Positions 43,215 through 53,058 are shown, counted from the first letter of the stretch. The stretch is DNA of 61,789 bases from an uncultured Oscillospiraceae bacterium (GCA_934590325.1 CAKTOW010000011.1:1-61789), one strand, 5' to 3'. The notes: generated by a model from the sequence alone, not told the origin. A program made the numbers and translations.

Positions 43215-44219
43215 ATGACTGATTACAAGAATCTGAAGCTGATCGCGTCCTCCTCCCCCCACATCCGCTCCAACGAGGATACCCGCTCCATCATGCTGGA
43301 CGTGATCATCGCTCTGCTGCCCGCGCTGGCATGGAGCGTGTACTGCTTCGGCTGGAAGGCCCTGGTGCTGACCGCCGTTTCCGTGGTATCCTGCGTGTTC
43401 TTTGAGTGGGCATACCGCAAGATCATGAAGAAGTCCTGCATGGTGGGCGACCTGTCCGCCGTGGTCACCGGTATCCTGCTGAGCTTCGTGTGCCCCGTTG
43501 ACCTGCCCTGGTGGGTCATCATCATCGGCGCATTCTTCTCCATCGTTGTGGTCAAGCAGCTCTACGGCGGCATCGGCTGCAACTTCCTGAACCCCGCCCT
43601 GGCCGGCCGTGCGTTCCTGCTGGCCAGCTATGCCACCTGGATGACCACCTGGGCCATCCCCCAGATCCGTCCCGATGTCACCTCCGCCGCCACCCCCATG
43701 GCCATTATGAAGGAGGGCACCGAGGAGGCGTTCACCACCCTGATGAGCAACTACTCCATCGGCGACATGTTCCTGGGCAAGATCGGCGGCTCCCTGGGTG
43801 AGGTCTCCGCTCTGTGCCTGCTGGTGGGCGGCGTGTACCTGCTCATCCGCAAGGTCATCTCCTGGCAGATCCCCGTGGCGTACATCGGCACCGTGGCCAT
43901 CCTGACCCTGATCGCCGCTCCCGCCGGCATCGACAATGTGCAGTACATGCTGTACAACGTCTTCGGCGGCGGCCTGATGCTGGGCGCCATCTTCATGGCC
44001 ACTGACTATGCCACCTCCCCCGTCACCAAGCCCGGCCAGCTGATCTTCGGTCTCGGCTGCGGTCTGCTGACCTGCTTCATCCGCCGCTTCGGTTCCTATC
44101 CCGAGGGCGTCTGCTATTCCATCCTGATCATGAACTGCACCACCTGGCTGCTGGATAAGTACATCCGTCCCACCATCTACGGTGCTGTGAAGAAAGAAAA
44201 GAAGGAGGCGGCGAAGTAA
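43215..44219 (+). CDS. rnfD: Rnf complex subunit RnfD
   Basis: A 334-residue integral subunit with about nine membrane helices and a flavinylation site near DVTSAATPMAIMKEG (SxAT type, FMN on Thr). YGGIGCNFLNPALAGRAFLL and AIFMATDYATSPVTKPGQLI are family marks. With RnfG it forms the covalent-flavin electron path. It lies three bases after rnfC, and its stop shares one base with the rnfG start (TAATG). Confidence 0.97.
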   Translation: MTDYKNLKLIASSSPHIRSNEDTRSIMLDVIIALLPALAWSVYCFGWKALVLTAVSVVSCVFFEWAYRKIMKKSCMVGDLSAVVTGILLSFVCPVDLPWWVIIIGAFFSIVVVKQLYGGIGCNFLNPALAGRAFLLASYATWMTTWAIPQIRPDVTSAATPMAIMKEGTEEAFTTLMSNYSIGDMFLGKIGGSLGEVSALCLLVGGVYLLIRKVISWQIPVAYIGTVAILTLIAAPAGIDNVQYMLYNVFGGGLMLGAIFMATDYATSPVTKPGQLIFGLGCGLLTCFIRRFGSYPEGVCYSILIMNCTTWLLDKYIRPTIYGAVKKEKKEAAK

Positions 44220-44812
44220 TGAAGATCTCCGGTAAGTTTATTCTCAAGGTCGCCGGCACCCTGACCGTTATTTCCCTGGTCGTGGCCGCCCTGCTGGGCC
44301 TGGTCAACAACGTGACCGCCGACAAGATCGCGGCTATCGACGCCGAGAACACCAAGATCGCCATGAGCGCCGTGGCCCCCGAGGGCAGCGAGTTCGGCGA
44401 CAAGATGGACATCACCGACGAGCTGGCCGCCGCCGCTGCAGCGCAGGGCGGCAAGCTGGTGGAGCTGTATCCCGTGACTAACGGCGGCGCTGAAGCCGGC
44501 TACGTCATGAAGATCTCCGCCTCCGGCTCTCAGGGCAGCATCGTGATGATGGTCGGCGTGGACGCCGACAAGGCCATCACCGGCATTTCCGTGGTCAGCC
44601 ACGCCGAGACCTCCGGTATCGGCACCAAGGTCGTGGGCAACGAGCCCAACGCCGCCGGCGTGCCTGTGCTGGATCAGTTCGTGGGTCTGAGCGGTTCCGG
44701 CTCCCTGGTGGTGGGTAAGAACATCATCGCCGTGTCCGGCGCCACCGTTTCCACCAAGGGCATCAACATGGGCGCCAACGCCGCTCTGGCGGTGGCCGAA
44801 GTGCTGGGCTAA
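44219..44812 (+). CDS. rnfG: Rnf complex subunit RnfG
   Basis: A 197-residue subunit with one N-terminal membrane helix (VAGTLTVISLVVAALLGLVN) and an external domain. The covalent FMN site is VSGATVSTKGI near residue 175 (Thr of SGAT). SHAETSGIGTKV is another family motif. It overlaps rnfD by one base. Confidence 0.96.
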   Translation: MKISGKFILKVAGTLTVISLVVAALLGLVNNVTADKIAAIDAENTKIAMSAVAPEGSEFGDKMDITDELAAAAAAQGGKLVELYPVTNGGAEAGYVMKISASGSQGSIVMMVGVDADKAITGISVVSHAETSGIGTKVVGNEPNAAGVPVLDQFVGLSGSGSLVVGKNIIAVSGATVSTKGINMGANAALAVAEVLG

Positions 44813-44830
44813 GAAAGGAGGAGCTGCAAT

Positions 44831-45478
44831 ATGAATTTCGGTAAGCAACTCAAGGAAGGCCTGATCACACAGAACCCCGTGCTGGTGCAGGTGCTGGGCA
44901 TGTGCTCCACCATGGCCATCACCACGTCGTTCTTCAACGGCCTGGGCATGGGCGTCAGCGTGCTGATCATCCTGACCCTGTCCAACATCTTTATCTCCCT
45001 GCTGCGTAAGATCATCCCCAACGAAGTACGTATCGCCTGCTATATCGTGGTCATCGCCGGTTTCGTTACCTGCGTGGACCTGCTGCTGAAGGCTTTCGTG
45101 CCCGCCCTGTCCAACTCCCTGGGCGTGTTCATCCCCCTGATCGTCGTGAACTGCATCATCCTGGGCCGCGCGGAGGGCTTCGCCTCCAAGAACGGCGTAG
45201 GTGCCTCCGCTGTGGACGGCATTTGCCAGGGCATCGGCTACACCCTGGTGCTGATCGTGATGTGCGTGTTCCGTGAGTTCTTTGGCTCCGGCAAGTTCGG
45301 CGGCGGTCTGCTGGGCGGCGGCGCTCTGGGCAGCGCACCCGGCATCGTCATCTTCCCCGAGGAGCTCGGCATCAGCGTGCTGACCCTGCCCGTGGGCGGC
45401 TTCCTGACCCTGGGCTGCCTGATCGCTGTGATGCAGTGGGCTCTGGCCAAGAGCGAAAAGAAAAAGGAGGCCAAGTAA
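44831..45478 (+). CDS. rnfE: Rnf complex subunit RnfE
   Basis: A 215-residue membrane subunit, NPVLVQVLGMCSTMAITTSF to ALAKSEKKKEAK, with six helices and VVNCIILGRAEGFASKNGV, a conserved block with a Cys that in studied Rnf complexes helps hold a membrane-embedded iron-sulfur centre with RnfA. AGGAGGAGCTGCAAT precedes the start. Confidence 0.96.
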   Translation: MNFGKQLKEGLITQNPVLVQVLGMCSTMAITTSFFNGLGMGVSVLIILTLSNIFISLLRKIIPNEVRIACYIVVIAGFVTCVDLLLKAFVPALSNSLGVFIPLIVVNCIILGRAEGFASKNGVGASAVDGICQGIGYTLVLIVMCVFREFFGSGKFGGGLLGGGALGSAPGIVIFPEELGISVLTLPVGGFLTLGCLIAVMQWALAKSEKKKEAK

Positions 45479-45481
45479 GCT

Positions 45482-46069
45482 ATGAGTGTGACTACTTTGC
45501 TCGCCATCTCTCTTGGCGCTATTCTGACCAACAACTTCATCTTTGCCCAGTTCCTGGGTATCTGCCCCTTCCTGGGCGTGTCCAAGAAGATCGACACCGC
45601 CGTGGGTATGGGCGCGGCCGTGACCTTCGTTATGGGTCTGGCCTCCGCCGTGTGCTTCGGCGTCAACAAGATCCTCGTCATGCTGGGTCTGGGCTTCATG
45701 CAGACCGTGGCGTACATTCTGGTCATCGCCGCGCTGGTGCAGTTCGTGGAAATGTTCCTGAAGAAGAACATCCCCACCCTGTACACCGCCCTGGGCGTGT
45801 ACCTGCCCCTGATCACCACCAACTGCGCCGTGCTGGGCGTGGCCCTGTTGAACACCCAGAACGAGTACAACTTCATCGAGTCCGTGGTGTACGGCATCAC
45901 CGGCGGTCTGGGCTTCCTGCTGGCCATCTTCCTGTTCGCGGCTGTCCGTGAGCAGTGCGAGGTCTCCAGCGACAACCCCAAGGCCTTTGACGGCTTCCCC
46001 ATCGCGCTGATCAGCGCCGGTTTGATCGCCCTGGCATTCATGGGCTTCAGCGGCCTGAAGGTCTGGTAA
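45482..46069 (+). CDS. rnfA: Rnf complex subunit RnfA
   Basis: A 195-residue membrane subunit homologous to RnfE, with inverted topology: NFIFAQFLGICPFLGVSKKI, then LPLITTNCAVLGVALLNTQN, the matching conserved Cys block. It has six helices. It starts three bases after the rnfE stop. Confidence 0.97.
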   Translation: MSVTTLLAISLGAILTNNFIFAQFLGICPFLGVSKKIDTAVGMGAAVTFVMGLASAVCFGVNKILVMLGLGFMQTVAYILVIAALVQFVEMFLKKNIPTLYTALGVYLPLITTNCAVLGVALLNTQNEYNFIESVVYGITGGLGFLLAIFLFAAVREQCEVSSDNPKAFDGFPIALISAGLIALAFMGFSGLKVW

Positions 46070-46083
46070 GGAGGTAGAAGGAT

Positions 46084-46989
46084 ATGACTACTTTGATTTG
46101 GGCGATCGTCGTTCTCGGCGCACTCGCTATCGTATTCGGCCTGATCCTCGCCATCGCCGCTAAGGTCTTTGAGGTCGAGGTCGACCCCCGTCTGCCTGAG
46201 ATCCAGGCATGTCTGGCCGGCGCCAACTGCGGCGGCTGCGGTTATCCCGGCTGCGGCGGCTGCGCCGAGGCCATTCTGGCCGGCAAGGCTCCCGTTACCG
46301 CCTGCGCTCCCGCAGGCCCGGAGAATGCCGCCAAGATCGCTGCCATCATGGGCATGGAGGCTCCCTCCGGCGACAAGATGGTGGCCCACGTGCTGTGCAA
46401 CGGCGGCTGCAACGCCAAGGATAACTTCGAGTATCGCGGCGTGAAGGACTGTCTGGCGGCCACCAAGGTCTGCGGCGGCGACGCCAAGGCCTGCCGCTAT
46501 GGCTGCTTCGGCTTCGGCTCCTGTGTGGCGGCCTGTAAGTTCGACGCCATCCATGTCGTCAACGGCGTGGCCGTCGTGGACAAGGAGAAGTGCACCAACT
46601 GCGGCGCCTGCCGCGCTGCCTGCCCGCACCACCTGATCGTGGAGGTGCCCTACAAGCAGAAGGTGTTCGTCAACTGCTCCAACAAGGACAAGGGACCCAC
46701 CGTCACCAAGGTCTGCGCCAACAGCTGCATTGCCTGCGGTATGTGTGAGCGTACCTGTAAGTTCGACGCCATCCACGTTGTGGACAACGTGGCCGTCATC
46801 GACTACAGCAAGTGCAAGAACTGCACCATGTGCGCCAAGGCCTGCCCGCGCAATGCCATCGAGCCCATCCCCACTCCCGAGGAGAAGGAGAAGTTCAAGG
46901 CCGCGCAGAAGGCCGCTGCCGAGAAGAAGGCTGCCGCCGCCAAGGCCGCTGCCGAGGCTGCTGCCGCTGAGGCTCCCAAGGCGGAGTAA
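46084..46989 (+). CDS. rnfB: Rnf complex subunit RnfB
   Basis: A 301-residue ferredoxin-accepting subunit. One N-terminal helix is followed by a cluster motif NCGGCGYPGCGGCAEAI, then several CxxCxxC sets: CRYGCFGFGSCVAACK, CTNCGACRAACP, CIACGMCERTCK and CKNCTMCAKACP. It therefore can hold several [4Fe-4S] clusters. The tail is Lys/Ala-rich like that of RnfC. AAGGAGGTAGAAGGAT precedes the start. It ends the operon before a terminator. Confidence 0.97.
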   Translation: MTTLIWAIVVLGALAIVFGLILAIAAKVFEVEVDPRLPEIQACLAGANCGGCGYPGCGGCAEAILAGKAPVTACAPAGPENAAKIAAIMGMEAPSGDKMVAHVLCNGGCNAKDNFEYRGVKDCLAATKVCGGDAKACRYGCFGFGSCVAACKFDAIHVVNGVAVVDKEKCTNCGACRAACPHHLIVEVPYKQKVFVNCSNKDKGPTVTKVCANSCIACGMCERTCKFDAIHVVDNVAVIDYSKCKNCTMCAKACPRNAIEPIPTPEEKEKFKAAQKAAAEKKAAAAKAAAEAAAAEAPKAE

Positions 46990-47001
46990 TTCCCACGACA
47001 C

Positions 47002-47039
47002 AACAAAAAGGGCCATCCGTGAGGATGGTCCTTTTTGTT
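47002..47039 (+). terminator. Terminator of the rnf operon
   Basis: A long stem, AACAAAAAGG..CCATCC (47002-47018) with 47023-47039, around GTGA, ending in a T run 13 bases after rnfB. It may also serve the convergent gene. Confidence 0.8.
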
Positions 47040-47074
47040 GTGCGTTTTGCGGGGCGGACAGCGGCCGAAGGCCC

Positions 47075-47512
47075 TCAGCCCGCCATGATCTCAAACTTCA
47101 GCACGCCCTCCGCCGCCGCCGCGCGGGTCATCAGGTCGTCCAGCTCCTCGGACATGTCGCCGGTCTCGGCGGAGATGGTGACGCCGGCGCAGCCGTTGGT
47201 GGGGATGGTCTGGTTGATGGTCAGGATATTGGCGCCGGAATTGGCAAAGATGGACAGATAATTGGACAGGACACCGGGGTTGTCCTTCAGCAGAGCGTAG
47301 AAGGTGATGATGTGCCCCGCGTGCATATTCTGGAAGGGCTGCACCGCGTCCTTGTACTTATAGAAGGCGCTGCGGCTGATGCCTACCATACGGGCGGCCT
47401 CGCCCACGGTGGCGGCCTCGCCCACCTGCAGCATCCGTTTGGCCTCCGCCACCCGGAGGAATACCTCCGGAAGCGCGTCCGCCGCTACCAAATAGAATTT
47501 CTGTTTTTCCAT
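47075..47512 (-). CDS. ACT domain protein, PheB/UPF0735 type
   Basis: A 145-residue protein. An N-terminal HTH-like part (VGEAARMVGISRSAFYKYKD) precedes an ACT domain (ITFYALLKDNPGVLSNYLSIF then GANILTINQTIPTNGCAGVT). This PheB-type family is often found near homoserine or aromatic amino-acid genes and may sense amino acids; here it stands alone, convergent with rnf. AGGAATAACATG provides the start. Confidence 0.9.
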   Translation of the reverse strand: MEKQKFYLVAADALPEVFLRVAEAKRMLQVGEAATVGEAARMVGISRSAFYKYKDAVQPFQNMHAGHIITFYALLKDNPGVLSNYLSIFANSGANILTINQTIPTNGCAGVTISAETGDMSEELDDLMTRAAAAEGVLKFEIMAG

Positions 47513-48063
47513 GTTATTCCTCCCCGTGTCCGCCCGTTGCGAACAACTGTATTTATATCATAGCACACCTATCCCTACCGTGCAAGAGTGTTTTTTGTGC
47601 GGCGGCGGAAAAGTTGCGCGGCACTGCGGGGCGTGATTTTGTTGCATTTGCCCACAGCGCATCCCCGGCGGCTGAACACGTTGCGGCGCAGGGGCTTTCC
47701 GCGTTAGACAACATGGTGTTCATTTGGGAAAATAAGGCATAATGAATATGCATGCAATTATACATGCAAAACGGGAAAGGGCGGGTTATTATGTCGCTTT
47801 CCCATGTTTCTGCAACTTTTTGTGCAAAAACGCAGGTAACATAACGCGTGTGGAAAAGGGTGTGGAAATTGTGCAAAACCCTGTGTGCAAAGGGTTTGGG
47901 CCGGTTGTCACCGGGTTATTTTTTGCGTAAACCTGTCATTATTTCAGGGAACCCAACTATTTTTCTGGCAGGGCGGCGGAGGGCGGCGGGGACCCTTGCA
48001 AAACCGGGCGGTATACTATATAATGTAGTCTGAAAAGGAATCGGTACACACCGGAGGATAGAT
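47513..48063. other. Gene-free stretch before the topoisomerase operon
   Basis: No gene is credible. The centre (47700-47900) is AT-rich with repeated TGTGCAAA/TGTGGAAA words. A small hairpin CCGGT/ACCGG (47901-47914) is followed by TTATTTTTT. The topoisomerase promoter lies at 47996-48024. Confidence 0.5.
47996..48024 (+). promoter_or_regulatory. Promoter of the topoisomerase operon
   Basis: TTGCAA (47996-48001), a 17-base spacer and TATAAT (48019-48024), about 39 bases before the first gene. Confidence 0.75.
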
Positions 48064-50064
48064 ATGGCAAAGAAAGCAACTTACGATAACGAGAGCATCT
48101 CCAGCCTGAAGGGCGCGGACCGGGTACGGAAACGGCCGGGCGTCATCTTCGGCTCCGACGGGCTGGAGGGCTGCGAGCACGCGGTATTCGAGATACTGTC
48201 CAACGCCATCGACGAGGCGCGGGGCGGCCACGGCAGGCTGATCACCGTGACGCGGTTCGCCGACCGCTCCATCCAGGTGGAGGACCAGGGCCGGGGCTGC
48301 CCGGTGGACTGGAACGAGAAGGAGGGCCGCTACAACTGGGAACTGGTGTTCTGCGAGCTGTACGCCGGCGGCAAGTATGACAACGAGAACAGCGAGAACT
48401 ACGAGTTCTCCCTGGGTCTGAACGGTCTGGGCTCCTGCGCCACCCAGTACGCCTCCCGCTACATGGACGTGACCGTGTGGCGCGACGGAAAGGAGTACCG
48501 CCTGCACTTCGAGCGGGGCGAGATCGTGGGCAAGCTGGAGATCAGCGAGCAGTCGGGCAGCAAAAAGCGCACCGGCACCACCATCCGCTGGCTGCCCGAC
48601 CTGGACGTGTTCACGGACATCCAGATCCCCGTGGACTACTACCGCGACGTGATGAAGCGGCAGGCGGTAGTGAACGCAGGGGTGACCTTCCGGCTGCGGA
48701 ACGAGGTCTCCGCCGGGAAGTTCGAGACAGAGGAATTCCTCTATGAGCAGGGCATCATCGACTATATCCGTGAGCTGGCCGGGGAGGACGCCCTCACCGA
48801 GCCGGTATTCTGGGAGGCGGAGCGGAAGGGACGCGACCGGGCGGACAAGCCGGAGTACAAGGTGAAGCTCAGCGCGGCGCTGTGCTTTTCCAACCGGGTG
48901 GCGGTGTGCGAGTACTACCACAACTCCAGCTTTCTGGAGCACGGCGGCAGCCCGGAGAAGGCCACCCGCTCCGCCATGGTGTCCGCCATCGACAAGTACC
49001 TGCGGGACAACAACAAATACACCAAGGGCGAGGCGAAGATCACCTTCCCGGACGTGCAGGACTGCCTCGTGCTGGTGAGCAACAGCTTCTCCACCCAGAC
49101 CAGCTACGAAAATCAGACGAAGAAGGCCATCACCAACAAGTTCATTCAGGAGGCCATGACGGAGTTCCTACGCAGCCGGCTGGAGATATACTTCATCGAG
49201 AACCGGGAAGCGGCGGAGAAGATCGCCGCGCAGGTGCTCATCAACAAGCGCAGCCGCGAAACGGCGGAGCGCACCCGCATCAACCAGAAAAAGAAGCTCA
49301 CCGAGAAGATAGACATTGCCAACCGGGTGCAGAAGTTCGTGGACTGCCGCACCAAGGACGTGGAGCGGCGGGAGATCTACATTGTGGAGGGCGACTCCGC
49401 ATTGGGTGCCTGCAAGCAAAGCCGCGACGCGGAATTTCAGGGGCTGATGCCCGTCCGCGGCAAGATACTCAACTGCCTGAAGGCGGACTATCCCCGCATT
49501 TTCAAGAGCGACGTGATCACCGACCTGATGAAAGTGCTGGGCTGCGGCGTGGAGGTCAGCGGGAAGATGGTGAAGGATCTGAACCAGTTCGACCTTGCCA
49601 ACCTGCGCTGGAGCAAGGTGGTCATCTGCACCGATGGCGACGTGGACGGCTTCCAGATCCGGACGCTGATACTGACCATGCTGTACCGCCTGTGTCCCAC
49701 GCTGATACGGGAGGGCTACGTCTACATCGCCGAGACGCCGCTGTTCGAGATCACCTGCAAGGAGAAATCCGGCGAGAAAACGTGGTTTGCCTACTCGGAA
49801 AAGGAGAAGGCGGACATCCTGAAAAAGCTGGAGAGCAAGAAGGTCAACGTCCAGCGCTCCAAGGGACTGGGCGAAAACGACCCGGAGATGATGTGGATGA
49901 CCACCATGAGCCCGGAGACGCGGCGGCTCATCCGTGTGCTGCCGGAGGACGCGGAGGAGACCGCGCGGGTGTTCGACCTGCTGCTGGGTGACAACCTCAG
50001 CGGCAGAAAGGACTACATCGCTGAAAACGGCTATAAATACCTTGATATGATCGATGTAAGCTAA
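48064..50064 (+). CDS. Type II topoisomerase ATPase subunit (ParE/GyrB-like)
   Basis: A 666-residue GyrB/ParE-family protein. The GHKL ATPase site shows EILSNAIDEARGG and GLNGLGSCATQYAS; the TOPRIM part shows EGDSALGACKQSRDAEFQGL, PVRGKILN and TDGDVDGFQIRTLIL. Several positions differ from standard gyrase (EGDSAGG, DADVDGSHI), so this is a divergent branch. It pairs with the A-type subunit 18 bases downstream. Topo IV is likelier than gyrase because the partner lacks a GyrA box. A separate gyrAB presumably lies elsewhere. Confidence 0.88.
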   Translation: MAKKATYDNESISSLKGADRVRKRPGVIFGSDGLEGCEHAVFEILSNAIDEARGGHGRLITVTRFADRSIQVEDQGRGCPVDWNEKEGRYNWELVFCELYAGGKYDNENSENYEFSLGLNGLGSCATQYASRYMDVTVWRDGKEYRLHFERGEIVGKLEISEQSGSKKRTGTTIRWLPDLDVFTDIQIPVDYYRDVMKRQAVVNAGVTFRLRNEVSAGKFETEEFLYEQGIIDYIRELAGEDALTEPVFWEAERKGRDRADKPEYKVKLSAALCFSNRVAVCEYYHNSSFLEHGGSPEKATRSAMVSAIDKYLRDNNKYTKGEAKITFPDVQDCLVLVSNSFSTQTSYENQTKKAITNKFIQEAMTEFLRSRLEIYFIENREAAEKIAAQVLINKRSRETAERTRINQKKKLTEKIDIANRVQKFVDCRTKDVERREIYIVEGDSALGACKQSRDAEFQGLMPVRGKILNCLKADYPRIFKSDVITDLMKVLGCGVEVSGKMVKDLNQFDLANLRWSKVVICTDGDVDGFQIRTLILTMLYRLCPTLIREGYVYIAETPLFEITCKEKSGEKTWFAYSEKEKADILKKLESKKVNVQRSKGLGENDPEMMWMTTMSPETRRLIRVLPEDAEETARVFDLLLGDNLSGRKDYIAENGYKYLDMIDVS

Positions 50065-50082
50065 CGAAAGGACACAGTTCCT

Positions 50083-52323
50083 ATGGCAAAGAAAAAAACG
50101 GAAGACAAGGAAATACGCCATGTGGGCGACCCCAACGTAATGGGGCTGCGGGGCGCGGTGGTGGAGCAGCCCATCACCGCCACGCTGGACGAGAACTACA
50201 TGCCCTACGCCATGTCGGTCATCGTCAGCCGCGCCATCCCGGAGATAGACGGCTTCAAGCCCTCCCACCGGAAACTGCTGTACACCATGTATAAGATGGG
50301 CCTGCTGACCGGCAGCCGCACCAAAAGCGCCAACATCGTGGGCCAGACCATGCGTCTGAACCCCCACGGCGACCAGGCGATCTACGAGACCATGGTGCGC
50401 CTGGCCAAGGGCAACGAGTCCCTGCTGCACCCCTTCGTGGACAGCAAGGGCAACTTCGGCAAGGTATATTCCCGGGACATGGCCTACGCCGCCAGCCGGT
50501 ACACCGAGGCCAAGCTGGCGCCCATCTGCGCGGAGCTGTTCCGGGACCTGGACTGCGACGCGGTGGACTTCGTGGACAACTACGACAACACCACCAAGGA
50601 GCCTGCCCTGCTGCCCACCACCTATCCCAACGTGCTGGTGTCCGCCAACCAGGGCATCGCCGTGGGCATGGCCAGCCAGATCTGCGGCTTCAACCTGGGC
50701 GAGGTGTGCGAGACCACCGTGGCCTATCTGAAAAACCCCGACCACGACATCGCCTCCACCCTGCTGGCACCGGATTTTCCCACCGGCGGCCAGATCATCT
50801 GTGACGGCGACGATCTGCGGGCCATTTACAGCACCGGCCGCGGCGGCCTGAAGGTCCGGGCCCGGTGGCGGTACGATAAGAAGGAAAACGTCGTCGAGGT
50901 GTACGAGATCCCCTACTCCACCACCATCGAGGCCATTCTGGACAAGGTGGCGGAGCTGGTGAAGGCCGGCAAGGTCAAGGAGATCAGCGACATGCGGGAC
51001 GAGACCGACCTCAGCGGCCTGAAGCTGGCTATCGACCTGAAGCGGGGCACGGACCCGGACAAGCTGATGGCCAAGCTGTACCGGCTGACGCCCCTACAGG
51101 ACACGGTCAGCTGCAACTTCAACATCCTTATCGCCGGTATGCCCCGGGTCATGGGCGTGGGACAGATACTGGAGGAGTGGACGGCCTGGCGCACCGACTG
51201 CGTGAAGCGCCGGGTGTACTTCATCCTCAATAAAAAGAAGGAAAAGCTGCACCTGCTGCAGGGCCTGAAGCGCATCCTGCTGGACATCGACCGCGCCATC
51301 CGCATCATCCGCGAGACCGAGGAGGAATCCGAGGTCATCCCCAACCTGATGATCGGCTTCGGCATCGACCAGGTGCAGGCGGAGTACGTGGCTGAGATCA
51401 AGCTACGGAACATCAACAAGGAGTACATCCTCAAGCGGGTGGCGGAGACCGCCGCCCTGCAGGACGAGATAGAGGACCTGGAGGATACCCTGGCCAAGCC
51501 GGGGCGCATCCGCAAGATCATCATCGGCGAGCTGGAGGACGTGAAGAAGAAGTACGCCGTGCCCCGGCGGACGGAGATCGTGTACAGCCACGAGATGCCC
51601 GAGGAGCCGGAGGAGGAGCCCGCCGAGGACTATCCCGTGCACCTGTTCCTCAGTCGGGAGGGGTACTTCAAGAAGATCACGCCCCAGTCCCTGCGTATGT
51701 CCGGCGAGCAGAAGTTCAAGGAGGGCGACGGCCTGCGCCAGTACTTCGAGGCCACCAACAACACGGAGCTGCTGCTGTTCACGGACAGGTGCCAGGTCTA
51801 CAAGACCCGCGCCAGCGAGTTCGGCGAGACAAAGGCCTCGGCCCTGGGCGACTATCTGCCCGGCAAGCTGGGCATGGACGCCGGCGAGAACGTGATATGG
51901 CTGTGCCTGCCCGGCGATTATAGCGGCAGCGTGGTGTTCTTCTTCGAGAACGGCCGGGCGGCCCGCGTGGCGCTGAGCGCTTACGCCACGGTGTCCAACC
52001 GCCGCAAGCTGACGGGCGCCTACTGCGACAAGTTCCCGCTGGTGTGCGCGGTACACCTGACCGACGACCGGGAGCTGGCTATGGAGACCAACGAGCCCCG
52101 CGCCCTGCTGGTGCACACGGCACTGCTGGCGCCCAAGACCACCCGCAGCACCCAGGGCGTGCAGGTGATGAACATCAAGCCCAAGTACCGGCTGGAGCGG
52201 GTGCTGCCGGCGGAGTCCTGCGGCATCACCAATGCCGCCCGCTACCGCACGCGGAGCATCCCCGCCGCCGGGGCGATACTGAAGCCGGAGGATAGCGAGG
52301 AAAAGCAGCTGGAGCTGCTGTAA
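50083..52323 (+). CDS. Type II topoisomerase cleavage subunit (ParC-like)
   Basis: A 746-residue GyrA/ParC-family protein. RAIPEIDGFKPSHRKLLYTM opens the winged-helix domain; the catalytic Tyr is Tyr140 in YAASRYTEAKL. At the quinolone-contact helix it reads NPHGDQAIYET: Gln98 replaces the usual Ser, and Glu102 holds the acidic position. The C-terminal domain lacks the gyrase QRRGGKG box, which points to a decatenating enzyme. A coiled region around RNINKEYILKRVAETAALQD is typical. It lies between the B subunit and a lipoprotein gene. Confidence 0.88.
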   Translation: MAKKKTEDKEIRHVGDPNVMGLRGAVVEQPITATLDENYMPYAMSVIVSRAIPEIDGFKPSHRKLLYTMYKMGLLTGSRTKSANIVGQTMRLNPHGDQAIYETMVRLAKGNESLLHPFVDSKGNFGKVYSRDMAYAASRYTEAKLAPICAELFRDLDCDAVDFVDNYDNTTKEPALLPTTYPNVLVSANQGIAVGMASQICGFNLGEVCETTVAYLKNPDHDIASTLLAPDFPTGGQIICDGDDLRAIYSTGRGGLKVRARWRYDKKENVVEVYEIPYSTTIEAILDKVAELVKAGKVKEISDMRDETDLSGLKLAIDLKRGTDPDKLMAKLYRLTPLQDTVSCNFNILIAGMPRVMGVGQILEEWTAWRTDCVKRRVYFILNKKKEKLHLLQGLKRILLDIDRAIRIIRETEEESEVIPNLMIGFGIDQVQAEYVAEIKLRNINKEYILKRVAETAALQDEIEDLEDTLAKPGRIRKIIIGELEDVKKKYAVPRRTEIVYSHEMPEEPEEEPAEDYPVHLFLSREGYFKKITPQSLRMSGEQKFKEGDGLRQYFEATNNTELLLFTDRCQVYKTRASEFGETKASALGDYLPGKLGMDAGENVIWLCLPGDYSGSVVFFFENGRAARVALSAYATVSNRRKLTGAYCDKFPLVCAVHLTDDRELAMETNEPRALLVHTALLAPKTTRSTQGVQVMNIKPKYRLERVLPAESCGITNAARYRTRSIPAAGAILKPEDSEEKQLELL

Positions 52324-52347
52324 GGGCAGAGAAAGGAGGGTGCGGTC

Positions 52348-52986
52348 ATGGCTAAGAAATGGTGCGCGGCGCTGCTGTGCGCGCTGCTGGCGGCCTTTAT
52401 GACGGGCTGCAGCGACTTTTTGGATCGGGAGTGGTACGAGGTCAAGGACCACAGCCCCACCTATTACGAGGGCGAGGGCCGCGACGTGCTGCGGGCGGAC
52501 ACCTATCAGGACCTGGTGAACAACATCCTCATCCTGGTGGGCAACCACTCCGAGGCGGGCACGATATGGCTGTACTACGCCCAGGAGGGCCTGGACGCCA
52601 GCGAGGCGGCGGAGAAGGCCTGCCGCGAGGTGGAAAAGGATACGCCTATGGGCTCCTACGCCGTGTCCTACATTCAGTACACGGTGGATGACACCGCCCG
52701 GAACTACAGCGAGATCGCCGTGACCATCGGCTATAAGAAGACGGAGCAGCAGATCATCGACATCGTTCACGCCACCAACGTGTCCGCCCTGCAGGACCTG
52801 CTGACCGAGGCGGCACAGGCCGGCAAGACGGAGCTGGTGGTGCAGCTCAGCGCCTTCGACGGCCAGTCCTATCAGGTGCAGCAGACGGTGTACAAGGTGC
52901 AGACCGCCATGGGCGGCAGCGGCTGGGTGACGAATTTCTATCCCAACGCTGCCAACGCCGGTGTGGTGGAGATACTCATGCGGTGA
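52348..52986 (+). CDS. Lipoprotein of unknown function
   Basis: A 212-residue protein with a lipoprotein signal (CAALLCALLAAFMTGCSDFL, lipobox FMTGC). The mature part begins with an acidic stretch and contains ILILVGNHSEAGTIWLYYAQ and YIQYTVDDTARNYSEIAVTI. No family is recognised. It starts 24 bases after the topoisomerase gene with AAAGGAGGGTGCGGTC, so it is likely cotranscribed, although a functional link is not evident. Confidence 0.8.
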   Translation: MAKKWCAALLCALLAAFMTGCSDFLDREWYEVKDHSPTYYEGEGRDVLRADTYQDLVNNILILVGNHSEAGTIWLYYAQEGLDASEAAEKACREVEKDTPMGSYAVSYIQYTVDDTARNYSEIAVTIGYKKTEQQIIDIVHATNVSALQDLLTEAAQAGKTELVVQLSAFDGQSYQVQQTVYKVQTAMGGSGWVTNFYPNAANAGVVEILMR

Positions 52987-53058
52987 TATGCCGCTGCCCG
53001 CCCGTAAGCGCGATGCTTATGGGCGGGCAGTTTTTTTGCGCAAATCCAAAATGCAGGG

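Noticed and set aside
47700..48000. Chromosomal replication origin before the gyrase-like genes
   Set aside because: No dnaA, dnaN or recF lies nearby, and no clear cluster of TTATNCACA boxes is seen.
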